A stretch of DNA of 64,000 nt, from positions 496,001 to 560,000 of the forward strand of contig NZ_JAVRIF010000001.1 of NCBI RefSeq assembly GCF_031846185.1. The letters are read 5' to 3'. The DNA is from Thalassotalea_H castellviae (GTDB lineage: Bacteria; Pseudomonadota; Gammaproteobacteria; Enterobacterales; Alteromonadaceae). Shown in pieces: positions 44,592 through 53,797 of the stretch. The notes under the pieces are model-generated. The model did not search any database, was not told the origin of the DNA, and saw only the letters and a program-made list of their open reading frames with translations. The stretch's first letter is position 1. Each line of letters opens with the position of its first letter. The translations under genes and the position numbers were made by a program.

Positions 44592-46259
44592 CTAACGAAG
44601 TTCTCTTCTTAAAATTTTACCAACATTACTTTTCGGTAATTCATCTCTAAATTCTACTTGTTTTGGCACTTTGTAATTCGTTAAATTAATACGACAATGC
44701 GCGATAATATCTTCTTTTGTTAATGACTTATCTTTTAAAACAACAAATACTTTTATTTCTTCACCGCAAACTTCATGAGGAACACCGATGGCCGCGGCTT
44801 CTAATACGCCTGTGTGAGAAACAATAATTTCTTCAATTTCATTTGGAAAGACATTAAACCCAGAAACAATGATCATATCTTTTTTACGATCGACGATTTT
44901 AAAAAAGCCATTTTCATCCATAGTGGCAATATCACCTGTTGCCAGCCAGCCATCTTTTAATATTTCATCAGTCGCTTCAGGGCGATTATAATAACCAGTC
45001 ATCACTTGCGGACCTTTAACCCACATTTCTCCCGGTTCATCAATAGCAGCCTCACTACCATCATCTTTAACAATGCGAATATCTGTCGAAGATGCCGGTA
45101 AACCTATCGTGCCCGTATAGTGTTTTTGATTATAAGGACATAAGGTAACTAAAGGCGCACATTCTGTTAACCCGTAACCCTCCAATAATCGTGTGTTGGT
45201 AACTTCTTCCCATTTTTCAGCCACAGGACGTTGAACGGCCATGCCGCCGCCTAATGATACTTTTAAATAACTAAAGTCTAAATCAGCAAAACCTGGCGTA
45301 TTTAATAAACCATTAAACAAAGTGTTAACACCGGTTAGTGCCGTAAATTGATATTTTGAGAGTTCTTTGACAAAACCAGGCATATCTCGCGGATTGGTAA
45401 TAAGTAAATTTGTCCCACCTAAGGTAATAAACGTTAAGCAATTCGCGGTTAATGCAAAGATGTGATAAAGCGGAAGCGCCGTTACGACAAGCTCTTTTCC
45501 CTCTTCTAATTGAGGCTTAATAGCGGCTTTCGCTTGTTGAAGGTTTGATACCATATTACGATGCGTTAACATAGCGCCTTTTGAAACGCCTGTCGTACCG
45601 CCCGTGTATTGTAGAAATGCTAAATCATCTCCAGTAAGCAATACAGGTGTATAGGGTAATGCCAAGCCTTTACTTAAAACGTGATTAAAACGAACGGTGT
45701 CAGCAAGCTTAAAACTAGGCACCATTTTTTTCACGTATTTAACAGCAAAATTGACGATAGCACCTTTTACCATACCTAAACGATCACCCAGTGAGGTTAA
45801 AATAACATGCTCAACAGGGGTTTTATCAATCACTTGCTCTAAGGTATTAGCAAAGTTTTCAATAATTAATATGGCTTTCGTGCCTGAATCTTTTAATTGG
45901 TGCTCTAACTCTCTTGCTGTATAAAGCGGGTTCACGTTTACTACCGTGAGCCCAGCTAATAAAGCGCCAAATAACGCGATCGGATATTGCAAGCAATTAG
46001 GCACCATAATGGCAAATTTATCGCCTTTTTTTAACCCCATTTCTTGTTGTAAATACGCGGCAAAGGCTTTGGCTTGTTGCTCTAATTCTGCGAAAGTTAT
46101 TTCAGCACCCATATTAATAAAAGCAGGACGGTTTGCGTAAATACCTACATACTTATTAAACAACTCAACTAAAGAAGCATACTTATCAGGATCTATTTCA
46201 TGTGGAACTCCTGGTGGGTAACTTTTTTCCAACCAAATTTTATGAGCGGCACTTTGCAC
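44592..46259 (-). CDS. fadD: Long-chain-fatty-acid-CoA ligase FadD
   Basis: A 555-residue adenylate-forming enzyme that activates exogenous fatty acids for beta-oxidation. ATP motif YTGGTTGVSKGA (near 210), LLEGYGLTECAP (near 355) and GDIATMDENGFFKIVDRKKDMI (near 440) are complete. NPLYTARELEHQLKDSG is the FadD linker region. The start is GTG at 46257-46259, with the strong site GAGGAGA 6 nt upstream, so the GTG is well supported. E. coli FadD likewise has a non-ATG start. It is a peripheral inner-membrane enzyme. The separate promoter region of 216 nt upstream may include FadR control; I cannot confirm an operator. Confidence 0.95.
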   Translation of the reverse strand: MQSAAHKIWLEKSYPPGVPHEIDPDKYASLVELFNKYVGIYANRPAFINMGAEITFAELEQQAKAFAAYLQQEMGLKKGDKFAIMVPNCLQYPIALFGALLAGLTVVNVNPLYTARELEHQLKDSGTKAILIIENFANTLEQVIDKTPVEHVILTSLGDRLGMVKGAIVNFAVKYVKKMVPSFKLADTVRFNHVLSKGLALPYTPVLLTGDDLAFLQYTGGTTGVSKGAMLTHRNMVSNLQQAKAAIKPQLEEGKELVVTALPLYHIFALTANCLTFITLGGTNLLITNPRDMPGFVKELSKYQFTALTGVNTLFNGLLNTPGFADLDFSYLKVSLGGGMAVQRPVAEKWEEVTNTRLLEGYGLTECAPLVTLCPYNQKHYTGTIGLPASSTDIRIVKDDGSEAAIDEPGEMWVKGPQVMTGYYNRPEATDEILKDGWLATGDIATMDENGFFKIVDRKKDMIIVSGFNVFPNEIEEIIVSHTGVLEAAAIGVPHEVCGEEIKVFVVLKDKSLTKEDIIAHCRINLTNYKVPKQVEFRDELPKSNVGKILRRELR

Positions 46260-46475
46260 TTGCTATCTCCTCTTCGTATTAGCAACTTCAACACTAGACT
46301 TTTATTAGTGAATTTTTGTCAGTATAGTTTAATCACTTAACAATTTATTATAGTAATGTTTAATGAGTCTAGGCTTTATTATTTTTAAACGCTTGTTTGA
46401 ATCATGAAGTTTTACTTGAATACTGGTCTAATGTCTATAATTTTTCCACGCTTTCTCAACATTCGTCAGAAAAAA

Positions 46476-47387
46476 CTAATGATCGTCCTGATTTTCAATA
46501 AATGACTCAATAAAGACTGCTGTTTTTTTAGCTTGTTCCATATGAATATGGTGACCTCCGGTTAATTTATGAGCTGTAAAACATTTAAATAAAGGGGCAA
46601 AATGTTCCAACCCTAGTTCAACTAGCTCAATTCCTTTATCACCATATATAAGTTGTACTGGCGTGGTAATATCTTGGATAAATTGTTTTGCTTGAGAAAA
46701 AGTTAATCGATAAGGCGAGGTATTTCTTAGCCGACTATCGGATCGCCAAGTAATACCTTTATCGAGCGTGATACAACCTCGCTCAACAATTAATTTTGCA
46801 TCTTGATAACTAAGATCAGAAACACTTCTACGTGCTGTAATGGCTGACTCAAGATCACCATGAAGTGGTTTTCTTTTTGATTTCAGCTTTAACCGACTTA
46901 ACATACCTTTACGTAATTGTTGGGTAGTTTCTGCTGACTTGGCACTTATAAAACCGATGGAATCAATTAAAGTTAAGCTTTTTACTTTTTCTGGAAAAGC
47001 CGCGGCAAAAGCGGAAGCTATCATGCCCCCCATAGAATGCGCAACGATATCAACCGACTGCCATTGATTAAATTCAAAAAGTAACACTAAGTCATAAACA
47101 TAATCGATAAAATGATAATGGGCATCTTGACTACGATGGGCAGAGTGTCCATGCCCTGGCCAATCAATCGCAATGATTTGATAATCATTGAGCTCAGTCA
47201 TTAACGGAACAAAGCTAGCCGCGTTATCTAACCAGCCATGCAGACATAAAAGAATAGGTTGACACTTATGCCCTTTCTTTAAACCGCGCAATTCAATTTC
47301 AGGCATTGAATATCGAATATCTTCGATAGCTTGATTATGTTCGATTGTATTGAACGGGGATCGATTGTGCTTCGATTGATTAGTCAT
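46476..47387 (-). CDS. Alpha/beta-fold hydrolase
   Basis: A 303-residue alpha/beta hydrolase. LCLHGWLDNAASF forms the oxyanion loop, AHSMGGMIASAFAA the nucleophile elbow (Ser near 117), and GGHHIHMEQ the catalytic His. The DxxGHGHS region (IDWPGHGHSAH) is typical of the MhpC/RutD-like group. The substrate is unknown. It starts one base inside the end of slp (TAATG), so it is translationally coupled to that gene. E. coli has no such gene between yeaY and fadD. Confidence 0.85.
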   Translation of the reverse strand: MTNQSKHNRSPFNTIEHNQAIEDIRYSMPEIELRGLKKGHKCQPILLCLHGWLDNAASFVPLMTELNDYQIIAIDWPGHGHSAHRSQDAHYHFIDYVYDLVLLFEFNQWQSVDIVAHSMGGMIASAFAAAFPEKVKSLTLIDSIGFISAKSAETTQQLRKGMLSRLKLKSKRKPLHGDLESAITARRSVSDLSYQDAKLIVERGCITLDKGITWRSDSRLRNTSPYRLTFSQAKQFIQDITTPVQLIYGDKGIELVELGLEHFAPLFKCFTAHKLTGGHHIHMEQAKKTAVFIESFIENQDDH

Positions 47388-47971
47388 TAATTACTTTTTT
47401 TCGTTGAACTTGCCTTTTTTACATTTTTATTAACGGGATAAAAGATAGGAGAATAATGGCGTGGGCGAGGATTATACCAAAGCGATGGTGTATACCACAT
47501 AGGTTGATGGGTAATTTTCACATCAATTTTCTTAATTTCTTTCCATAAATGTATCTTGCTGGCCTTTAATACAGGGTAATCATATTCATGTTCGCCAATT
47601 TTTCCGGCTTCAGTTTTAGCAACTTTACCTATCGCGGTAATGCTACGTCCTTCTTTATAAATAATCGGATCGAGAAACCCTTGATAATAGACTTTAAAGC
47701 GGCCTTGTGTTTGATCTTTTTGTAAAGGTCGAGTTGAAGAACTTAATTGAAAATGAACCACTTCAAGCATAGTGTTTTCAGCATTATTTTCAATTTTGGC
47801 GATAACCCCACCCCAACGAGCATCATTGCCTAAATGAGCAGAATTATTATCCCTGACATCGATAAAAGACGTTAAAGCAACATTGTCTTCCACACGCACT
47901 GACTCAGGAATATGGACACACCCAGAAACAAAAATAGTAAGCGACAATAAAACTAACAGCTTCTTTAACAT
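47387..47971 (-). CDS. slp: Slp-family outer-membrane lipoprotein (YeaY-like)
   Basis: A 194-residue lipoprotein with signal peptide and lipobox VSGC (Cys18). The segments NNSAHLGNDARWGGVIAKIENN, STRPLQKDQTQGRFKVYYQGFLDP and GRSITAIGKV are typical of the Slp/YeaY family, which is induced by starvation in E. coli. A C-terminal stretch with several Trp, Tyr and Pro residues (QPMWYTPSLWYNPRPRHYS) is unusual. RBS AAAGGA precedes the ATG. It lies in the yoaA-tsaB-slp-fadD neighbourhood that is conserved with E. coli. The role is not well defined. Confidence 0.9.
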   Translation of the reverse strand: MLKKLLVLLSLTIFVSGCVHIPESVRVEDNVALTSFIDVRDNNSAHLGNDARWGGVIAKIENNAENTMLEVVHFQLSSSTRPLQKDQTQGRFKVYYQGFLDPIIYKEGRSITAIGKVAKTEAGKIGEHEYDYPVLKASKIHLWKEIKKIDVKITHQPMWYTPSLWYNPRPRHYSPIFYPVNKNVKKASSTKKSN

Positions 47972-48076
47972 AATAAATTCCTTTGATTTTAATGCGTCTA
48001 GTATTAATTAATAAAAAATATAAATAATAAAAGAACTAAATAACAAAACGATTAAATACTTTACTGAACACTATTT

Positions 48077-48742
48077 TTAACGAGGTTTTAATTGCGTTAA
48101 TTTTAGCACCCCAATACCACCGAGAGTAAACCAGATACAAACCCAAACAAATTCGGGTATTCCCGTTAATTGAGCTAATGAAGCGCCATCACCTATTGAA
48201 CGGCCATCAATCAAATACCACGGACTTTTCAGACTATTTAATAAAACGCTTGTGCCAATCAATTGCAATAGTATTTGAAAATATTGTAAATTTTCGAGCT
48301 TAAACTTTAACACTATTACCACCAATAAAACCGCCATAATAGCAAAACTAAGTAAATCTCTAATCCAAAAAATAATGGTTGATAGCAATAGTATCAGTAT
48401 TACCGCACTAAATATTTGCGCAATACGTTGATGCATGGCGGCAAAATAATAAATAGCTACGCCCCAAAACACAGCACCGGCATAACCAAAAAAGCTAATT
48501 AACAACCGATTTCCACCTTGCGTAGTACATAAACCAGCACCATTTGGAAACAATTGTATGTTGATAATACTACCACCCGTCACTAATGCTGCAATACCAT
48601 GACTTACTTCATGAAAATAACTTTCAAACCACTTTAACGGTAAAGAAACAATAGGAACTTCAAGCAAGAGTGCCGCTGAAAGGAAAATAATCCAAAAGCG
48701 ATATTGATTAAAAAAAGAAGTTGATGGTAACTTTTCAGACAT
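48077..48742 (-). CDS. M50-type membrane metallopeptidase-like protein
   Basis: A 221-residue inner-membrane protein with about six hydrophobic helices. The zinc motif HEVSH is at residues 44-48 (FHEVSHGIAALVTGG) and the FPNGAGLCTTQGGNRLLISFFGYAGA stretch follows, as in the M50B-like group of small site-2-type proteases. The second metal motif (N-x-x-P-x-x-x-x-D) is not obvious, so activity is uncertain. It is located between slp and a small Q/N-rich protein, an arrangement absent in E. coli. The substrate is unknown. Confidence 0.75.
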   Translation of the reverse strand: MSEKLPSTSFFNQYRFWIIFLSAALLLEVPIVSLPLKWFESYFHEVSHGIAALVTGGSIINIQLFPNGAGLCTTQGGNRLLISFFGYAGAVFWGVAIYYFAAMHQRIAQIFSAVILILLLSTIIFWIRDLLSFAIMAVLLVVIVLKFKLENLQYFQILLQLIGTSVLLNSLKSPWYLIDGRSIGDGASLAQLTGIPEFVWVCIWFTLGGIGVLKLTQLKPR

Positions 48743-48769
48743 GAAGTAATGTAGAATTAACGCAGTGCA

Positions 48770-49168
48770 TTAAGCATATAAGTCAACACCAAACGTTTCT
48801 TGAATGCTGTCTCTCTGTGCAATTCCACCAATCGACTGATATGCAGATACTGCCGTTAAATTTTGTTGGGATGGTTGATCATAGCCCGCTTTTTGTGACT
48901 CAGGCGCTTGACTTCGACTTTGAACATTATTGTCAACATTGGCATTTAGCTGTTGACTTTGTTCAACGAGTTCAATAGCCGCTGGATCAATATCCAAACG
49001 TTCATTGTCATTATTTTGCTGAGTATTTTGTGTGTTCTGTTGACGTGCTTTTTCTTGCTCTTGTTGCACCACTAAACGATCACGCTGTTCATTAACGCGA
49101 GATTGTTGTTCTCCGCCTATATTCAATGCGGATTGTGGGGTAAATGAACTAGCACTATTAATTTGCAT
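48770..49168 (-). CDS. Small Gln/Asn-rich hypothetical protein
   Basis: A 132-residue soluble protein without signal peptide or membrane segment. It is rich in Gln and Asn: residues 20-56 are a charged and Gln/Asn-rich helix (EQEKARQQNTQNTQQNNDNE). The C-terminal end NLTAVSAYQSIGGIAQRDSIQETFGVDLYA looks conserved and compact. I do not recognise the family. It lies 57 nt after tsaB and 27 nt before the M50-like gene, suggesting cotranscription. No ribosome site better than GTTAAGT-like is visible, so expression strength is uncertain. Confidence 0.65.
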   Translation of the reverse strand: MQINSASSFTPQSALNIGGEQQSRVNEQRDRLVVQQEQEKARQQNTQNTQQNNDNERLDIDPAAIELVEQSQQLNANVDNNVQSRSQAPESQKAGYDQPSQQNLTAVSAYQSIGGIAQRDSIQETFGVDLYA

Positions 49169-49225
49169 AACTTAAATTTATCAAATTTTCGAAAGAAAAC
49201 AAAATATAATCATAAAATAATGGTT

Positions 49226-49924
49226 TTATTCTCTGCCCGGTAATTTCTTCCAAGACACGGTATCGCGAACATAAACAGGTTGTGCATACTCCGCACTAAC
49301 ACCATTCCCTGCTTGAAACTCATGTTTAGCAATAGTTAGCATAGCGCTGGCATCGGGAAATAATATTTCTGGAGAGTCTGGATTCGTTTTTAACGATGAT
49401 AACTCAGCTGGATAAGCATCCCAACCTGAACCCACGCCATAAGATTTTTGTGTATGCGCGTTTAGATATTCAGCTAGATCTGCAGGAGGTAAGACTTTTT
49501 CGTCAACAACAGGAGTCATAACACCGTGCTCATTTAATTGATAAAAACCGGCGTAAACTTCAGACATTCTCGCGTCAATTACCGCAATTACTTCAGTTTG
49601 TTGATACTTTTCATACGCTTGTTGTGCCATTGTTTGTAGCGTTGACACACCGACAACTGGTAATTCTGCAGAAAATGCCAAACCTTGCGCAACACCTACA
49701 CCAATACGAACACCAGTAAAACTTCCAGGGCCCCGACCAAAAACTAAACCATCAAGTTCAGCTAATTCTATTTTTGCTTGCTTTAATAAACGATCAACCA
49801 TAGGTAACAAAACTACACTATGTGATTGCGGGCATAATTCAAATTCGCTGTGCAAATGATTTTCAAGGTTTATGGCAACTGAACAAGCTTCTGTAGAAGC
49901 ATCTATCGCAATATATTTTGACAT
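49226..49924 (-). CDS. tsaB: tRNA threonylcarbamoyladenosine biosynthesis protein TsaB
   Basis: A 232-residue ASKHA-fold protein that works with TsaC, TsaD and TsaE in making t6A37 of ANN-decoding tRNAs. MSKYIAIDASTEACSVAI and LVFGRGPGSFTGVRIGVGVAQGLAF are diagnostic. I start at ATG 49924, one base after the yoaA stop, since the family begins with this MSKYIAIDAS sequence; a TTG at 49939 would add five residues. It is downstream of yoaA, as in E. coli. Confidence 0.95.
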   Translation of the reverse strand: MSKYIAIDASTEACSVAINLENHLHSEFELCPQSHSVVLLPMVDRLLKQAKIELAELDGLVFGRGPGSFTGVRIGVGVAQGLAFSAELPVVGVSTLQTMAQQAYEKYQQTEVIAVIDARMSEVYAGFYQLNEHGVMTPVVDEKVLPPADLAEYLNAHTQKSYGVGSGWDAYPAELSSLKTNPDSPEILFPDASAMLTIAKHEFQAGNGVSAEYAQPVYVRDTVSWKKLPGRE

Positions 49925-49925
49925 A

Positions 49926-51866
49926 CTATTCTTTTTCAATGGTTAAATTATTTGAGGTAAGGGTCGCTAAAAAATGACTCGCTTTTTCAATATTTCTGCT
50001 TCGTCTCATATCTGGTAAGCTTTTTAAAAAGACTTGCCCGTATGGACGAGTTACTAATCTATCGTCACATATTACCATGACACCTTGGTCGGTAACATCA
50101 CGAATTAACCTTCCAACTCCTTGTTTTAATGCAATGACCGCTTGAGGCAACTGAATTTCACTAAAGGGATCACCGCCTTGACGACGAACATCTTCACTTC
50201 GAGCTTGTAACATAGGATCGTCTGGAGACGCAAAAGGTAACTTATCAATAATAACACAGGTGAGCTTGTCCCCTCTGACATCAACACCTTCCCAAAAACT
50301 GGCTGTTGCTAATAATACCGCAGAATCCCTGGCGATAAACTCATCAAGAATTTTGCGTTTGCTCATTTGCCCTTGCACAAGTAAAGGGTTTTGAATGTGC
50401 TCTGATAATATTTCCGCGACTTGGTTTAACATTCGATAACTTGTGAACAAAAAGAAACAAGCTCCCTGACTTGCTTCAATTAACGGCATAGCAATATTAG
50501 CAAGTGCTTGAGCGCGTTGAGGGTGATTGGCAGCAGGTAAATAACGTGGCACGATCAGCTGGGATTGATTGATATAATCAAAAGGACTATCTACGAGTAA
50601 TGTAGTCGCTTGTGTTAACCCTAATTGGTCTGAGAAATGTTCAAATCCGCCATTAACAGCAAGTGTTGCCGAGGTAAATACCCAACCAGCATTTGAATCT
50701 TTAATATAATCACTGAATTTTTCCGCGACACTTAATGGCGTTAAATGTAACACAACATGACGACGAGTAGTTTCATACCAAAAACTCATACCGTTTTGCT
50801 CAACATTAGCCATTATCTCGTATTTTGACAGTATATTCACTGCACGTTCAAAGCAATTATCAATCGCTTCATTTCGAGATAAACACAATTTAATGACCTG
50901 ATATAAAAAATCTAGATCGGTTTTTAAATTCTTAAAAGCCTGATTAAATCGAGGCAGATTAATTTTTTCACGCCAATTACCACGCTCGGGATCATGATTA
51001 AATAACAACCTAAATTCTTGGGCTGTTTTTTGGCATTTTTCCGCCGCTTTTCCTAATTGTTTCACATCGGTTAATTCCGTATGAAACTGCTGAATAACAT
51101 CAGAGCATAAATCTAAGATCTGACGGGTAGAAAACGCTTCGCCAAAATACTCACTTGCAATATCAGGAATTTGGTGTGCTTCATCAAAAATAACAACGTC
51201 AGCTTTAGGAATTAATTCACCAAACCCAGTATCTTTTAAGGCCATATCAGCAAAAAACAAATGGTGATTTACCACAACCACATCGGCATCTATTGCTTTT
51301 TTTCGAGCATTAATTAAATAACAATCATCAAAATGCGGACAATCTTTCGCTAAACAATTATCGACAGTACTTGTCACATATGGAAAAATCCCAGAATCTT
51401 CAGCCACATTCACCAATTCGCCAATATCGCCGCTGGTGGTTGAATTGGCCCACTTTCGAACATTAACAAAATCAGCCAGCATTGCAGCATCAAGTTGACC
51501 GCGCTCTTTGACATAAAGTTCCAGTCGATAAATACATAAATAGTTAGCCCGCCCTTTTAATAAAGCAATTTGCGCGTTAGTTGCCATGGCTTTTCGTATG
51601 AGGGGAATATCTTTATGAAAAAGTTGTTCTTGAAGGTTCTTGGTTCCCGTAGAGACAATTATTTTTTTTTCAGACAGTAATGACGGGATCAAATAAGCGA
51701 ATGTTTTCCCTGTGCCCGTGCCTGCTTCCACAATTAAACTTGCTTTATTTTCAATCGCTAAATCAACTTCCACCGCCATATCTATTTGAGCTTGACGAGG
51801 TGAATAGCCCTTAAGAATTTTAGCCAATAAGCCAGATTGAGAAAAAGCGTGTGCTACAAGAGACAT
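49926..51866 (-). CDS. yoaA: ATP-dependent DNA helicase YoaA (DinG/XPD family)
   Basis: A 646-residue iron-sulphur superfamily 2 helicase. Walker A is EAGTGTGKTFAYLIP (near 43-57). Cysteines in YLCIYRLEL, NCLAKDCPHFDDCYL form the 4Fe-4S cluster, and DEAH is in VIFDEAHQIPD. Motifs V-VI include WEGVDVRGD and QGVGRLIRD. In E. coli YoaA binds HolC and acts at damaged replication forks. Its first position in the run with tsaB and slp is conserved. A 97-nt gap separates it from the Sel1-repeat gene. Confidence 0.95.
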   Translation of the reverse strand: MSLVAHAFSQSGLLAKILKGYSPRQAQIDMAVEVDLAIENKASLIVEAGTGTGKTFAYLIPSLLSEKKIIVSTGTKNLQEQLFHKDIPLIRKAMATNAQIALLKGRANYLCIYRLELYVKERGQLDAAMLADFVNVRKWANSTTSGDIGELVNVAEDSGIFPYVTSTVDNCLAKDCPHFDDCYLINARKKAIDADVVVVNHHLFFADMALKDTGFGELIPKADVVIFDEAHQIPDIASEYFGEAFSTRQILDLCSDVIQQFHTELTDVKQLGKAAEKCQKTAQEFRLLFNHDPERGNWREKINLPRFNQAFKNLKTDLDFLYQVIKLCLSRNEAIDNCFERAVNILSKYEIMANVEQNGMSFWYETTRRHVVLHLTPLSVAEKFSDYIKDSNAGWVFTSATLAVNGGFEHFSDQLGLTQATTLLVDSPFDYINQSQLIVPRYLPAANHPQRAQALANIAMPLIEASQGACFFLFTSYRMLNQVAEILSEHIQNPLLVQGQMSKRKILDEFIARDSAVLLATASFWEGVDVRGDKLTCVIIDKLPFASPDDPMLQARSEDVRRQGGDPFSEIQLPQAVIALKQGVGRLIRDVTDQGVMVICDDRLVTRPYGQVFLKSLPDMRRSRNIEKASHFLATLTSNNLTIEKE

Positions 51867-51963
51867 ATCGTGAGGTTAACTCATTCGATAAAATATTTGT
51901 CGTCATTATACTGATTCCAACAAAAGTTGCATCGAATAACCTCTGACTCCATACATTTAAATC

Positions 51964-52863
51964 TCATGAAGAGGAAAGTTTAACGGGCATTTCTCTAACT
52001 TTTAAATTCACCCCGCTTTCAATTAAAAATTGATAAAAATCAACCAAGTTACAACTTTCAACTTGTTGACAAACAATACCATATTTAATAATTGCTCTTT
52101 TGTTACTTTGCAATGCCGCTTGTTGCAACCAATATAAAGCAAGGTCTAAATTCTTATCTGTTGCAAGCCCTTCAAGATACATTTGTGCTAAACGAATTTG
52201 CCCTTTTGGGAATCCTAATGTTGCCGACTGGGTAAAATATTGGAATGCTTTATGTAAACCTTGTTCGTCATACGGATCTTCAAAATAAGCGACACCAGAC
52301 AAATATTCTTTTTTACCCAAAATAAAGGAACTTGAGTTTTCAGGAGGCGTTGCGGGACTGATGAAGTTACCAAAAACTTTGTTTTGCCAAGGTCGTTTGA
52401 CTAGATAAATAGCGCCAGCGTTTCTTAATGCTTGAATTTCTTGATGTGAAAAGTTAAAGCGTTCGGGCTGAAAATATTCATTGTATCTTAATTGACCAAA
52501 GCGAATACTATCTGCAGCTTTATGCTTACTTGGAAATAATAAATCACCGTAACGTAATGTAATAATATCACCGGTGATATCAAAGACCTTGGCAATTCTA
52601 TATTTTTCTTTTGGTCTTAAACTTTCATTAAATAAACGAAAATCTAAAAAATAAATATCATCAATTTTAGGTGATAAAACGAGCTGTTCAGTAAGCGATT
52701 GTTCAACGTGATGTTGTTGATACTTGAAAGCAATTAAAGATGCTACCAGCATAAGAACAACGAATTTAAGCAGGTTAGCGATAAAGGTGTTGGACGAAAA
52801 AAAGTTTGTTGAAACATAGATATTCAAAATATATTTTTTCAGTTGATTGAAAAAATTATCCAT
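51964..52863 (-). CDS. Membrane-anchored Sel1-repeat protein
   Basis: A protein of about 299 residues with a transmembrane segment at about residues 30-50 (IANLLKFVVLMLVASLIAFKY), then a periplasmic part. Sel1-type repeats lie in the C-terminal third: KAFQYFTQSATLGFPKGQIRLAQMYLEGL and NLDLALYWLQQAALQSNKRAIIKYG. Such repeats mediate protein contacts. The first half of the periplasmic domain is not recognised. ATG 52863 is my choice; GTG 52890 (nine codons earlier, with GGTGAT upstream) is equally possible. The function is unknown. Confidence 0.75.
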   Translation of the reverse strand: MDNFFNQLKKYILNIYVSTNFFSSNTFIANLLKFVVLMLVASLIAFKYQQHHVEQSLTEQLVLSPKIDDIYFLDFRLFNESLRPKEKYRIAKVFDITGDIITLRYGDLLFPSKHKAADSIRFGQLRYNEYFQPERFNFSHQEIQALRNAGAIYLVKRPWQNKVFGNFISPATPPENSSSFILGKKEYLSGVAYFEDPYDEQGLHKAFQYFTQSATLGFPKGQIRLAQMYLEGLATDKNLDLALYWLQQAALQSNKRAIIKYGIVCQQVESCNLVDFYQFLIESGVNLKVREMPVKLSSS

Positions 52864-53068
52864 TGTTTCATTTGTTTGATAGTTCACCACAGTAACTAAT
52901 CACCATTATCGTTTAATTATTAAGCTATTAATATCAGTAATTAAACGTAACATCAATATAAAATACTAAGTCTTTCGTATAAGGTTAAATTATTAAAATA
53001 AAAGTTGTTAACGTAAAAGTTAAGTGATGAGATAAAGTAAAATGATTATTGATGATTAAGTGTTCAGA

Positions 53069-53437
53069 TCAAATAAAAATATCTAAGTGTTTGATATCTT
53101 CTTCATCGTCGTCATGAGGTTTGTTTGGATGTAAAATTTCCTGCTTATCTGTGATGACCGATTCAGATGGAATAATATTTTCATCATTAATGTCAGCATT
53201 GTCAGAATGCACATGAGTTGTAGATTCTTTGGTACTTTGCTTTGCTTGCCGATTATCTTGTTTTGAGTTGTGTTGTTTTTTTCCTTGAATAAAATACAAG
53301 TCATGATTTTCTAAATGATCATGATCTTCTTTTAACTTCTGAGTTTCCGCATCTTTATCTAACGCTTTTACCCTAAGCTTTTCCGGCTTTATCGGGTTTG
53401 GTCTTACTTTTGCCAGCACGGTTGTAAAAATATCCAC
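53069..53437 (-). CDS. Acidic hypothetical protein upstream of the his locus
   Basis: A hydrophilic protein of about 122 residues. It begins MDIFTTVLAKVRPNPIKPEKLRVKAL, continues with alternating charge (KEDHDHLENHDLYF) and ends in DDDEEDIKHLDIFI. There is no signal peptide or membrane segment. I chose the GTG at 53437, because AAGGTG lies 6 nt upstream; a GTG three codons earlier is possible. The family is not recognised, and low sequence complexity in the middle suggests disorder. It lies divergent to the his leader. Confidence 0.55.
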   Translation of the reverse strand: MDIFTTVLAKVRPNPIKPEKLRVKALDKDAETQKLKEDHDHLENHDLYFIQGKKQHNSKQDNRQAKQSTKESTTHVHSDNADINDENIIPSESVITDKQEILHPNKPHDDDEEDIKHLDIFI

Positions 53438-53563
53438 TAAATTCACCTTACCAATTAGTCAGTGATTGTCTCAAATAACCTTTCTACTTTGACTCTGTAT
53501 CGGCAAGTATAATAAATAACTTACACTTAGACGATAAATTCATAAAACAATCACATTTAACAC

Positions 53564-53592
53564 TTGCCCTAAATTAAAATTACCAGTAATGT
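53564..53592 (+). promoter_or_regulatory. Probable sigma-70 promoter of the his operon
   Basis: TTGCCC (53564-53569) and TAATGT (53587-53592) are separated by 17 nt. They lie about 90 nt before the hisL leader codons, which is a suitable place for a his operon promoter. Confidence 0.55.
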
Positions 53593-53683
53593 AAAAAGCA
53601 ATTAAAAGTAATGACAAGACGAAGCAAGCTTAATTCGTCAGTCAACGATACAATACAAAGACAACAAACGAGCGTTAAATATT

Positions 53684-53728
53684 ATGAACCTAAACAGCAT
53701 CCATCATCACCACCATCATACGGATTAG
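53684..53728 (+). CDS. hisL: His operon leader peptide
   Basis: A 14-codon frame from ATG 53684 to TAG 53728 encodes MNLNSIHHHHHHTD, with six consecutive His codons (CAT CAT CAC CAC CAT CAT). It stands at the right place, about 200 nt before hisG and before an attenuator hairpin. Leader translation through the His codons should sense charged tRNA-His, so the ribosome stalls when it is scarce. This is too short for ordinary gene finders. It is a classical attenuation leader. Confidence 0.92.
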   Translation: MNLNSIHHHHHHTD

Positions 53729-53731
53729 CTG

Positions 53732-53768
53732 CTCAGGTTTATTCGCTGAGGGGCTATTGACCTTTCAG
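53732..53768 (+). promoter_or_regulatory. Attenuator pairing regions of the his leader
   Basis: CTCAG (53732-53736) can pair with CTGAG (53746-53750). Alternatively CTGAGGGG (53746-53753) can pair with CCTTTCAG (53761-53768), with two G-U pairs. These choices are mutually exclusive, as expected of an attenuator that switches with ribosome position on hisL. Confidence 0.6.
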
Positions 53769-53797
53769 TGGATTAGTTAGTAAAAATATCAGTTTCT

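Noticed and set aside
53702..53719. CAT/CAC run read as a possible trinucleotide repeat tract
   Set aside because: It is in frame with a leader ATG, at the correct distance from an attenuator, and is better explained as the hisL His codons.
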